This document shows positions 33,691 through 42,069 of a stretch of DNA of 64,000 bases, one piece after another. Every line of letters starts with the position of its first letter. Position 1 is the first letter of the stretch. The stretch lies in contig JAPYQE010000001.1 in assembly GCA_029941315.1 (NCBI GenBank), positions 1-64,000 on the forward strand, read 5' to 3'. Both the position numbers and the translations under genes were made by a program. Source of the DNA: GCA-2724215 sp015660315. Its GTDB lineage: Bacteria > Latescibacterota > UBA2968 > UBA8231. The notes under the pieces are model-generated. The model did no database searches, had not been told where the DNA came from, and was given only the letters and a program-made list of their open reading frames with translations.

Positions 33691-35373
33691 TCAAGGCGCC
33701 GGCTCTTCGATGACCAGGAATTGGTTGGCGGGTATGTTTTCCAGGTATTGCAGGCGGCCCGAAGGCCACCGGATCTCGAGCAAATCGACGGTCTCGCTGA
33801 AACCCAAACCGAAATGCACGCGCGCGTCGCTGTGCGAGAGAAAGCTGCCTCCATTGGTATGTTCTATTCTTTGTTCGACGCCGCCGACGGTGACCGTGAT
33901 TATCGCGCCGATGCCATCGCGGTTTGAGGCCGTACCCAGCAAACGCAGGCTCAACCAGTGGCACTGGTTGCCGCCGTCGTTGCGCAAAAGCGCCGGAGGG
34001 CCGTCGAGGTTGCAGACCAGCAGGTCGATATCGCCGTCGTTGTCGTAGTCGCCCTTGGCACTGCCGCGGCTGACATTGGCGCGGTTTAGATCCCCGGCCG
34101 CGACTTCGGCGAAGCGATGGCCGCCGTCTGGTCCCTGATTGGCGAATAGTTGATTCGATTCGCTATAACCGGCGGGGTTGATGTGACGGATCTGAGGGTA
34201 GACGTGTCCGTTGGCGACGAAGAGGTCGAGGTCCCGGTCGTTGTCGTAGTCGAGGAAGTCGGTGCCGAAGGCCAGGCGGGGCAGGCTCGGCTCGGCGAGG
34301 CCCGCGTCGGCGCTGGCGACGGCGAAACTGCCGTCGCCCCGGTTGCGGTAGAGGGTGTTGTAATCGTCTTCGAAATGCGTAACGAAAAAGTCGGAGAAGC
34401 CGTCGGCGTCGTAGTCGCCGTAGGCGATGCCCATACCCGCTTGTGCGATGCCTTCGGCGCTGAGGGCGGCGCCGGATTCGACTGCCACGTCAGCAAAAGT
34501 GCCATTGCCTTGGTTGCGGTAGAGAAAGTTGGGTGCCGAGTCGTTGGCGACATAGAGATCGAGGGTGCCGTCTCGGTCATAGTCGCAAAAAAGCGCGCCC
34601 AAGCCATAAGTGGGTTTGGCGCGGCCGACCCTCGCTTTGCGGGTCATATCGATGAAGGTGCCGTCGCCCTCGTTGCGATAGAGCGCGTCCTGAGCGCCGG
34701 GTAGGCCGAGCGGACCGGCAAAGACCAGTACGCCCTTCCACATGCCGCCGCGTGGCGGTGCGTTTTCAGGGGCGAAATCCAGATATTGCGCTACGTAAAA
34801 ATCGAGGTCGCCGTCGTTGTCGTAGTCGCCGAAGGTGGCGCTAGTACTCCATCCGGCTAGGTCGACGCCCGCCGTCTGGCCCACTTCGGCGAAGGTGGAG
34901 TTGCCGTCGTTGCGGTAGAGGATATTGGCGCCGTAGTTGGACACGTAGAGATCTTCGTCGCCGTCGTTGTCGTAGTCGGCGACGGCCGCGCCCATGCCCC
35001 AGCCCGTATCGCCGACGCCGGCGGTCTGGGTGCGCTCTTGGAAGGTGCCGTCACCCATATTGCGGTAGAGCGCGTTGCCCGGTGGCGCGACCGAGTCGGG
35101 GTATGCCGCGAAGCGCGAGCCGTTAACCAGGTAGATATCGAGCCAGCCATCGCCGTCGTAGTCGAAGAAGGCTCCGCCGCCGCCTTTGGATTCGACGATA
35201 TAGTTTTTGATATGCCCCCCCGATCGCATGTGAAAATCTAGACCGGCGGTGGTGGTCATATCGCTAAAGAGCACGGGCGAAAGGTCTGCAATTTCCTGCG
35301 GCCGGTCGGGGGGTTCGGATGTGCAGGCGGTCAACGCCAGCAGGAGAGCGCAAAGGCAATGGCGGAGATTCAT
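33691..35373 (-). CDS. CRTAC1-type lipoprotein (FG-GAP/VCBS plus ASPIC/UnbV)
   Basis: 560 residues. The open frame extends upstream to 35472, but the true start is the ATG at 35373, which overlaps the stop of the SUMF1-like gene (ATGA, 35370-35373) and begins a lipoprotein signal (MNLRHCLCALLLALTAC). The mature part has a long series of DYDNDGDLDFYVA-type loops (for example VADYDNDGDEDLYVSNYG, FCDYDRDGTLDLYVAND) and a C-terminal ASPIC/UnbV domain (ASNRDGIGAIITVTV ... GSFLSHSDARVHFGLGF). It is likely on the outer surface or in the periplasm. Translational coupling to the SUMF1-like gene suggests the two act together; what they do is unknown. Confidence 0.83.
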   Translation of the reverse strand: MNLRHCLCALLLALTACTSEPPDRPQEIADLSPVLFSDMTTTAGLDFHMRSGGHIKNYIVESKGGGGAFFDYDGDGWLDIYLVNGSRFAAYPDSVAPPGNALYRNMGDGTFQERTQTAGVGDTGWGMGAAVADYDNDGDEDLYVSNYGANILYRNDGNSTFAEVGQTAGVDLAGWSTSATFGDYDNDGDLDFYVAQYLDFAPENAPPRGGMWKGVLVFAGPLGLPGAQDALYRNEGDGTFIDMTRKARVGRAKPTYGLGALFCDYDRDGTLDLYVANDSAPNFLYRNQGNGTFADVAVESGAALSAEGIAQAGMGIAYGDYDADGFSDFFVTHFEDDYNTLYRNRGDGSFAVASADAGLAEPSLPRLAFGTDFLDYDNDRDLDLFVANGHVYPQIRHINPAGYSESNQLFANQGPDGGHRFAEVAAGDLNRANVSRGSAKGDYDNDGDIDLLVCNLDGPPALLRNDGGNQCHWLSLRLLGTASNRDGIGAIITVTVGGVEQRIEHTNGGSFLSHSDARVHFGLGFSETVDLLEIRWPSGRLQYLENIPANQFLVIEEPAP

Positions 35374-36191
35374 GGTGCCTCGGCGCAGCGGAAGCCGATA
35401 TAGGGGCCGCGTTCGATAGGGAGGACTTCGCAGCGGTTGCTGCTGCGCAGCGCGGGGCCGGGGTTGATCCACGAGCCGCCGCGCAGGACCTTGAATTGGC
35501 CTTTGGCAGGGCCTTGCGGGTCTTGTGCAGGAGCGGTGGCGTAATAGTTGGCGTCATACCAGTCGGCGCACCACTCCCAGACATTGCCGGCCAGGTCCAG
35601 CACGCCATAGGGGCTTGCGCCCGCGGGGAAAGAACCGACCGGTGCCAGCCCCGCGTAGCGGTCTTCTGCGCCCCAGAGATTGGCGCGTTTTGTGTCAAAG
35701 GTCGAACTCCAGGGCCAGAGGCGGGCATCGTCGCCGCGGGCGCTCTTCTCCCATTCGGCTTCGGTGGGTAGGCGCGCGCCCCGCCAAGTGCAGTAGGCCT
35801 GTGCGTCGTGCCAGTTGACATAGACCACGGGATGTGCGGGAATGGCCGTTGAGCCGGGGCCTTGTGGACGGCGCCAGCTGATGCCGTCTTCGGCTTCGGG
35901 GGCGTTTTCGGCTTCGGCAGCCGTCTGATAGCCGGTGTCCGCGACAAAGGCTGCGAAGTGGGCGTTGTCGACCTCGAGGCGGTCGATGGCAAAGGCACTC
36001 ATCTCGACTTGGTGGCTGGGCTGTTCATCCGTGGCCCGAGGATGATTGGTGCCCATGGTGAAGGGACCGGCCGGGACTTGGACTTGGGCGGTGGCCTGCC
36101 CGATCAGCAACAAACCGCAAAGACCCGCGATAAATCGGTATTGCAGTTTGCAGAGTATTGTGCATAGGCGTGCTGGTGATTTTTTGTCCAT
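35370..36191 (-). CDS. Exported SUMF1/FGE-like domain protein lacking the catalytic Cys pair
   Basis: 273 residues with a signal peptide (hydrophobic core about 20-34, ending ATAQ). The FGE-sulfatase fold is clear: VPAGPFTMGTNHPR, HPVVYVNWHDAQAYCTWRGA, RLPTEAEWEKSARG, GNVWEWCADWYD and a closing YIGFRCAEAP. True formylglycine-generating enzymes have two Cys about five residues apart between the GGSW block and the final GFRC. Here that stretch reads GGSWINPGPALRSSNRCEV, with only one Cys, so sulfatase activation is unlikely. Many such SUMF1-like proteins are binding or other-activity modules. No sulfatase gene is in the window. Its stop overlaps the start of the CRTAC1-type lipoprotein. Confidence 0.8.
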   Translation of the reverse strand: MDKKSPARLCTILCKLQYRFIAGLCGLLLIGQATAQVQVPAGPFTMGTNHPRATDEQPSHQVEMSAFAIDRLEVDNAHFAAFVADTGYQTAAEAENAPEAEDGISWRRPQGPGSTAIPAHPVVYVNWHDAQAYCTWRGARLPTEAEWEKSARGDDARLWPWSSTFDTKRANLWGAEDRYAGLAPVGSFPAGASPYGVLDLAGNVWEWCADWYDANYYATAPAQDPQGPAKGQFKVLRGGSWINPGPALRSSNRCEVLPIERGPYIGFRCAEAP

Positions 36192-36503
36192 GTTAACAAC
36201 ATAAAAAAAGAAGCCCGTTCGCGCAGTGCATACCTACAAATAAGCCGCTTTTAGGTTGGGTATAAATTGCGGATCAATTCGCAGGAACAGTTGGACCACA
36301 TGGCTGCGGATCGAACGGACAAAGGCGTGATTGCGGCCTTGCCGCCAGCCGCCTGAGTAGGCTATATATGTGGGTGCGGTTTTGCGCGGTAAAAGGCCGC
36401 TAAAGGCTATTTTTTCGTCGCTGGAGAAACTTACGCGGCGGCCCGGTGCCAGCCTCAAATTTTGTCCTCGCCGGGGCGTAAGCGGGGCTTGGAGAGACGG
36501 TTG
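36192..36503. other. Divergent intergenic region
   Basis: 312 bp between the SUMF1-like gene (minus) and the CRTAC1/TPR gene (plus). I see no supported gene. A plus-strand promoter candidate TTGCCG (36339-36344), 18 bases, TATATA (36363-36368) is the best element. The Shine-Dalgarno GGAGAG (36491-36496) lies 7 bases before the GTG at 36504. Confidence 0.4.
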
Positions 36504-39500
36504 GTGTTTGCAGAGATGGGGAAAAGGCTCGTGTCGCTTGCGTTGCTCGCGCTGGGCGGAGTGGGTTGTGCGGGAGAACCGGTGCCTGAACTGGAGCGCG
36601 TGGATATTGCGGGTGCGGCACCGGGGTCTGTCGCTGCGATGGAGCCTGCGATGCGTTTTGTCGACATAACCCAGGAGGCGGGACTCGACTTCGTGCATAT
36701 ATCAGGCGGCCCGGAGCAACGCTATATTCTGGAGGCGATGGGCTCGGGATCCGCATTCTTTGATTTTGACGCGGATGGTTGGCTGGACTTTTTCGCGATC
36801 AGCGGCACCCGTTTACAGGATACGCCGGAATCGGGCAATCGCTTATGGCGCAATCTGCCGACGGCCACCGGGCAGCGGGTATTCACAGAGGTGACCGAAG
36901 AGGCCGGTTTACAACGGGTCGGCTGGGGGATGGGCGCGGCGGTCGCCGATTACGACAACGACGGCGATCTGGATCTCTATGTCACTAATTGGGGGCCGAA
37001 CGCGCTATATCGCAACGAGGATGATGGTACCTTTTCGCCGGTGGTCGCGGGCGTGGAGGATCGCCATTGGGGGGCCAGCGCGGCATTCGGCGATGTGGAC
37101 GCGGACGGTTGGCAGGATCTCTATATAGCCAATTACGTAGCTTTTGACCTCGATAATCCGCCCAGCGGTGGCGAACTGTGCAGCGGCTGGAAGGGATTGA
37201 CCGTCTTTTGCGGCCCGCACGGCCTCGATGGCGAGGCCGATGTGTTATATCGCAACGAGGGGGTGTCGCGGGCTAATGGGCCGCACGGCGGTTTTATTGA
37301 TATGAGTGCGGCGAGCGGGATCGACCAGACGGCTTATTTGGGACTCGGGGTGCTTTTTACCGACTACGACCAGGACGGCGATGCCGATCTCTATATCGCG
37401 AACGACTCAACACCAAACCAGCTGTATCGCAACGACGGCGATTGGCGCTTGAGTGAGGTCGGCGCTTTGGCCGGGGTGGCCTATAGTGAAGAGGGGCGGG
37501 TCCAGGCCGGGATGGGAGTCGATGCGGGTGATTTTGACAACGACGGAGACGAGGATATCTTCGTCACCAATTTTTCCGACGACGTCAATACGCTCTATCA
37601 GAACCAGGGCCACGGCTCTTTTGTCGACGCGACGCATGTCGCGGGTTTGGGTGGCGCGGCGCGGCCTTTACTCGGTTGGAGTACGGCGCTGGCGGATTTT
37701 GACCTGGACGGCTGGCTCGATCTCTTCGTGGTAAATGGGCATCTCTATCCACAACTCGAAGCCCATCCATTGGGGCTCAGTTATCGCCAGCGCAATCAGC
37801 TCTATTGGAACAGGGCGGGTGTATTTGCTCCGGCGGCGATCGCGGGGTTGGAAGCTGAGCGGGTGAGCCGGGGTGCCGCCTTTGGCGATTACGACAACGA
37901 CGGTGACCTCGATATGGTCGTCAATAACCTCAACGACCGTCCGAGCTTATTGCGCAACGACGGCGGTAATCGCAACCATTGGCTGGGGTTGGACCTGGTC
38001 GGCGCGCAAGGGCGCGACGCGATGGGCGCTGTGGTGCGGCTCTGGGTTGGTGATCGGCAATTGCGGCGGCGGGCCAAGCGCGGCTATGGTTATCTATCGT
38101 CGAGCGACGGTCGGGTGCTTTTTGGCTTGGGCGCTGCGACTGCGGTAGAAAAGCTCGAAGTCCGTTGGCCTTCGGGGCGGATCGAGGTGGTGGAGCGGCC
38201 ACAAGTCGGGCGCTACTTGCTTATGAGGGAAGGCACCGGAGCGGTCGTTGCCGATTATAATAATCCCGTATCCGTGGCGCCGTCGGTGCCTGAGCCGGTT
38301 TTGCAAAATCCGCCCGTGCCAATACCGGCCGTAGAGCCCAAGCTAGGCTGGACGCCGTCGATGTATTACGAGCGGGCCAGCGCGCTCTACGCACAGGGCC
38401 GCTATGGTGAGACGCTGGCTTTGTTGCGGCCGGTGCTGGCGCGTTATCCGCGCGAGACGCGGTTGCATTATATCGCCGGGGTCGTACTCTATTCGGGGCT
38501 GGGGCGTTATGCGGAAGCTGTCGAGGTGTTGGAGCGGGCCGTGGTGCAGGATGCCTCCGGCGTCGAGGTGATGCAACTGCTGGGGGTCATTTATCTCCAC
38601 CTCGACCAGCCCGGCAAAGCCGTGGCGGTGTTGCAAGGGGCTCGGGCATTGCTGCCCGAGGACTGGCAAACGCGTTTTCGGCTCGGTTTAGCCCACAACC
38701 GCCTCGGTGCCGACACCGCGGCGATCGCAGCTTTTGAACGCGCGCGCGAATTGGCGCCCGACGAACCGATGCCGCATCTGTATTTGGCCAGGATGTACAA
38801 GCGCTTGGGCCGGGAAACGGCTGCACAGCAGGCGCTACAGCGTTTTGAAACCCTGCAACCGCTACAGCAGCAAATCGATCACTACCACCAGGCCGTCGAG
38901 GCCAATCCCGCACATCCGGCCTCCCATGCCAAACTGGGATTGGCGCTGGCCGAAGCCGGGCGACTGGCGGCGGCGGAACAGGCGCTTTCTCATTCGTTGG
39001 CCTTGGACCCGGTCGCCGAAACGCGGACCAATTTGGCCAATGTGCTATTGCGTCGGGGGGAAGTCGAGGCGGCAATGCAACTCTTCGCACAAGCCCTTGT
39101 TGATGACCCGGATCTGGCGGAAGCCCGGTATGGCTTGGGCATGGCGCATTATGCCAAGGGGGAGGCGGCACAGGCGTTGCGAGCGCTCGAAGATGCGCTG
39201 GAACTCCGGCCGGACTTTGCTAAGGCGCATATAAATATTGGCGTAGTACTCGCGCAACAGCATCGTCCGCAAGAGGCGTTGCATCACTTTCGTCGCGCGG
39301 TTGACCTGGACCCGGATGACGCGCGGGCCGGCAATAACTTCGTCGCGGGATTGGCGCGGGCCGGGCGTATTGATGAGGCGCGGCAGGCGTTCGCGCGGGC
39401 TGAGGCGCGGCAGGTGGCGCTGCCGCTGGCCCGCAAAATCCTGGTGATGGCTCTGTTGCAGGTGGCTCAAGTCCAGGCCGGGGAAGGGGCGCTATCTGTA

Positions 39501-39602
39501 GCCAGTCTTCGCCAGCGGCAGGCCATCGAGTTGACGCCGCCACAATTGAGAAAGCCGTTGGTCGAGCAATTGAAAATTTACGAGGCGGGATTGAAAAAAT
39601 GA
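36504..39602 (+). CDS. CRTAC1-type lipoprotein fused to a C-terminal TPR array
   Basis: About 1032 residues. The frame opens further upstream, but the GTG at 36504 has a spaced GGAGAG, and the ATG at 36516 is the alternative; both lead into a lipoprotein signal (LVSLALLALGGVGC). Residues 60-480 are FG-GAP/VCBS repeats (FFDFDADGWLDFFAIS, VADYDNDGDLDLYVTNWG, FTDYDQDGDADLYIANDS). An ASPIC/UnbV domain (GAQGRDAMGAVVRLWV ... GYLSSSDGRVLFGLGA) follows to about 585. After a proline-rich linker come about ten TPRs to the end. The fusion combines the two domain types that are separate neighbours at 29794-33680, which supports their functional link. The stop overlaps the next gene (ATGA, 39599-39602). 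Confidence 0.82.
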   Translation: MFAEMGKRLVSLALLALGGVGCAGEPVPELERVDIAGAAPGSVAAMEPAMRFVDITQEAGLDFVHISGGPEQRYILEAMGSGSAFFDFDADGWLDFFAISGTRLQDTPESGNRLWRNLPTATGQRVFTEVTEEAGLQRVGWGMGAAVADYDNDGDLDLYVTNWGPNALYRNEDDGTFSPVVAGVEDRHWGASAAFGDVDADGWQDLYIANYVAFDLDNPPSGGELCSGWKGLTVFCGPHGLDGEADVLYRNEGVSRANGPHGGFIDMSAASGIDQTAYLGLGVLFTDYDQDGDADLYIANDSTPNQLYRNDGDWRLSEVGALAGVAYSEEGRVQAGMGVDAGDFDNDGDEDIFVTNFSDDVNTLYQNQGHGSFVDATHVAGLGGAARPLLGWSTALADFDLDGWLDLFVVNGHLYPQLEAHPLGLSYRQRNQLYWNRAGVFAPAAIAGLEAERVSRGAAFGDYDNDGDLDMVVNNLNDRPSLLRNDGGNRNHWLGLDLVGAQGRDAMGAVVRLWVGDRQLRRRAKRGYGYLSSSDGRVLFGLGAATAVEKLEVRWPSGRIEVVERPQVGRYLLMREGTGAVVADYNNPVSVAPSVPEPVLQNPPVPIPAVEPKLGWTPSMYYERASALYAQGRYGETLALLRPVLARYPRETRLHYIAGVVLYSGLGRYAEAVEVLERAVVQDASGVEVMQLLGVIYLHLDQPGKAVAVLQGARALLPEDWQTRFRLGLAHNRLGADTAAIAAFERARELAPDEPMPHLYLARMYKRLGRETAAQQALQRFETLQPLQQQIDHYHQAVEANPAHPASHAKLGLALAEAGRLAAAEQALSHSLALDPVAETRTNLANVLLRRGEVEAAMQLFAQALVDDPDLAEARYGLGMAHYAKGEAAQALRALEDALELRPDFAKAHINIGVVLAQQHRPQEALHHFRRAVDLDPDDARAGNNFVAGLARAGRIDEARQAFARAEARQVALPLARKILVMALLQVAQVQAGEGALSVASLRQRQAIELTPPQLRKPLVEQLKIYEAGLKK

Positions 39603-41305
39603 AAATGGTGGTGAGATCTAACTCGGCTAATCCGATCTACTGGGCTCTTTTGTCGCTAGTGACGATGGCTTGTTCGCAATCCGGGGTAGAGGATTCGTCT
39701 CCAGCGCCTGCGGAGTATCTTGTTTCGACGGCAGTTGTCAAGACACCCTTCGTGGATAAGGCGGCGGCCTTGAACTTGACGCGTATCCACACCGGCGGCG
39801 GTCCCGAGAAGCGCTATATCGTCGAAGCGAAAGGCGGTGGTGCGGCGTTGTTTGACGCCGAGGGCGATGGAGACCTCGATATCTATTGGGTCAACGGTGC
39901 ACCATTGGCGACTCCGGGTCTCGGCGGGGGCAACGCGCTCTATCGCAACGACGGAGAGGTTGGTTTTGTCGATATCGCCGCGGCGGCCGGGGTGGAGGGC
40001 CATGGCTGGGGCATGGGGGCGCTGAGCGCCGACTACGACAACGACGGCGACCAGGATCTCTATATCACCTGTCTGCGAGATAATATCCTCTATCGCAATG
40101 ACGGGCGGGGTCGATTCGCCGACCAGACTGAGCAGGCGGGGGTCGCGATGCCCTTATGGAGCACCGGCGCTGCGATGGGCGATGCCGATCTCGACGGGGA
40201 TCTGGACTTATATGTGGCGAATTATGTCGAATTCTCCGTGGACGAAATTCGGCCTTTGGGGACCCAGTGGAAGGGCCGGGATGTTTTTATCGGTCCGTTG
40301 AGTTTACCGGCCTCCCCTGACGTATTGTACCGCAACGAGGGCGACGGGACTTTTGCGGATATGACGGGGGCGAGCGGCATCGGCCGGCACGAGCCAGGTT
40401 ATGGTTTCGGGGTGCTCTTCGTTGATCTCGACGACGACGGCGACCAGGATCTATATATCGCCAACGATTCGACGCCCAATTTCCTCTATCGCAATACGGG
40501 GGATGGTACCTTCGTCGAGGTCGGACTGCGAGCGAATGCCGCTTTCAATGAAATGGGGCTGGCGCAAGCGGGCATGGGCGTCGCGTGGGGTGATTACGAC
40601 GGCGATGGCGACGGAGATTTGTTCGTCACCAATTTCGAGGACGATTACAATACGCTTTATCGGAACGCGGGCGGCACCTTTACCGATATGAGTTTTGCCG
40701 TCGGTCTCGGACGGGTCAGCCTGCCCTATGTGGGATTCGGGGCGGTTTTCCTCGATTACGACAACGACGCCGACCAGGATCTTTTTGTCGCCAACGGCCA
40801 TGTCTACCCCCAGATCGAGAGCCCTGACGGTAGCGCGAACTACCCCCAAAAGAATCATCTTTTCGCCAATGACGGGGGGCGGTTTAATCTGGTCGATCCG
40901 GTAGTGGGACCGGAAATGGGGGCAGCGGTCAGCCGCGGGGCGGTAGCCGGGGACTTCGACGATGATGGTCGTTTGGATCTGTTTGTCACCAATCTCAACG
41001 GCCGCCCCTCGTTGCTGTATAACAACACCGAGACGGGACACCACTGGCTCGGTGTGTATCTGCGCGGCCATACGCAGAATCGCGAGGGGGTCGGGGCCAG
41101 GGTCTTTGTGTGGAGCGAAGGGCGACGGCAAAGGCGGGACGTGCTTTGCGGCGAGAGTTTCCTCGGTAGCGGCGATCGGCGTCTGCACTTTGGTTTGGCG
41201 GCGGGCTCGGCCGACTCGCTGCACGTCTATTGGCCCGGTGGCGCGCTACAGCGGGTAAGCGATTTGCCTTTGGACAGCTATGTATTGGTTGTACAGGAAC
41301 AATAA
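39599..41305 (+). CDS. CRTAC1-type lipoprotein (FG-GAP/VCBS plus ASPIC/UnbV)
   Basis: 568 residues. The N-terminus is a lipoprotein signal (NPIYWALLSLVTMAC, Cys25). Calcium-type FG-GAP loops run through the body (LFDAEGDGDLDIYWVNG, SADYDNDGDQDLYITCL, FVDLDDDGDQDLYIANDS, FLDYDNDADQDLFVANGH). The ASPIC/UnbV domain closes it (RGHTQNREGVGARVFVW ... SFLGSGDRRLHFGLAA). It is the fourth such protein in 10 kb and is closest in layout to the one at 33691-35373. The ATG overlaps the TGA of the preceding CRTAC1/TPR gene, and GAGGCGGGA lies about 9 bases upstream. Location is extracytoplasmic; function unknown. Confidence 0.83.
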   Translation: MKMVVRSNSANPIYWALLSLVTMACSQSGVEDSSPAPAEYLVSTAVVKTPFVDKAAALNLTRIHTGGGPEKRYIVEAKGGGAALFDAEGDGDLDIYWVNGAPLATPGLGGGNALYRNDGEVGFVDIAAAAGVEGHGWGMGALSADYDNDGDQDLYITCLRDNILYRNDGRGRFADQTEQAGVAMPLWSTGAAMGDADLDGDLDLYVANYVEFSVDEIRPLGTQWKGRDVFIGPLSLPASPDVLYRNEGDGTFADMTGASGIGRHEPGYGFGVLFVDLDDDGDQDLYIANDSTPNFLYRNTGDGTFVEVGLRANAAFNEMGLAQAGMGVAWGDYDGDGDGDLFVTNFEDDYNTLYRNAGGTFTDMSFAVGLGRVSLPYVGFGAVFLDYDNDADQDLFVANGHVYPQIESPDGSANYPQKNHLFANDGGRFNLVDPVVGPEMGAAVSRGAVAGDFDDDGRLDLFVTNLNGRPSLLYNNTETGHHWLGVYLRGHTQNREGVGARVFVWSEGRRQRRDVLCGESFLGSGDRRLHFGLAAGSADSLHVYWPGGALQRVSDLPLDSYVLVVQEQ

Positions 41306-41393
41306 AGGCTTTGCGCGGGTATCGAAGGGCAGCAGTCTACGGGACTGGTGGGCGTTTGTATCGCTGGTGTGTTTTCGTCGCGATCCACCGTGC

Positions 41394-42065
41394 TCAATGG
41401 CTCAGTGCCCACACCGCGATATTGGCGCCCATTTTAAGCGCGTTCAATCGTTTACCCTCCGGGTCGTCGTGCACGTGGGGGTCTTCCCAGCCATCGCCCA
41501 AATCCGCCTCATAAGTATAGAGTACGGCTAATCGCTCTTCGATGAAAAGACCGAGCGCTTGCGGTCTTTTGCCGTCGTGCTCGTGAACTTTGGGCAGGCC
41601 TTCGGTCAATTCAAAATGACAGTGGAAAAGCGGGTGCTCCGCCGGAAGTTCGACCCATGCGGCATTGCGGAAGACCTTGTGCATTTCACGGCGGAAGGAT
41701 TTGTCCATGCCGTAGTTGTCGTCGGCGTGCAAAAAACCGCCGCTTTCGAGATAGTGCCTGAGCCGGGTCACTTCTTCGGCGCTGAAGTCGATGTTTCCGT
41801 GTCCCGTCATATAGATATAAGGGAAGGAAAAAAGCTCCTCGTCCATGATCGCGACCTGTGCTTCTTCTTCGGCGGCGTCGATCTGGGTGTTTTCTTTGAG
41901 GAAGCGCAACAGGTTGGGTAGTGAGGAGGGGTCGCTATACCAGTCGCCGCCGCCATTGTATTGCAGGCGGGCGATGGTGAACAGGGGGGGCGTCAAGGAC
42001 TGCGCCTGGCTCGCCGCCGGAGCGAGGCCAGCGGCGAGCCAGAGGATAAGAATAATACGGTGCAT
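41394..42065 (-). CDS. Exported DUF4159 protein
   Basis: 223 residues with a signal peptide (about 1-20, ending SQAQ). The DUF4159 pattern is present: FTIARLQYNGGGDWYSDPSS, FPYIYMTGHGNIDFSAEE, HYLESGGFLHADDNYGMD and HPLFHCHFEL. The domain has a glutamine-amidotransferase/flavodoxin-like fold in related proteins, and is usually found beside envelope or MoxR-type genes; no activity is established. It is the last gene of the six-gene minus-strand run that starts with dtd, beginning only 4 bp after the propeller-protein stop. Confidence 0.8.
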   Translation of the reverse strand: MHRIILILWLAAGLAPAASQAQSLTPPLFTIARLQYNGGGDWYSDPSSLPNLLRFLKENTQIDAAEEEAQVAIMDEELFSFPYIYMTGHGNIDFSAEEVTRLRHYLESGGFLHADDNYGMDKSFRREMHKVFRNAAWVELPAEHPLFHCHFELTEGLPKVHEHDGKRPQALGLFIEERLAVLYTYEADLGDGWEDPHVHDDPEGKRLNALKMGANIAVWALSH

Positions 42066-42069
42066 GAGC

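Noticed and set aside
35370..36191. Functional sulfatase-activating enzyme
   Set aside because: The catalytic Cys pair is missing and no sulfatase lies in the window.
36234..36698. Minus-strand 154-codon ORF ending LRIDPQFIPNLKAAYL
   Set aside because: It overlaps the well-supported CRTAC1/TPR gene in antisense and the divergent spacer; the C-terminal part looks coding-like but I cannot tie it to any family.
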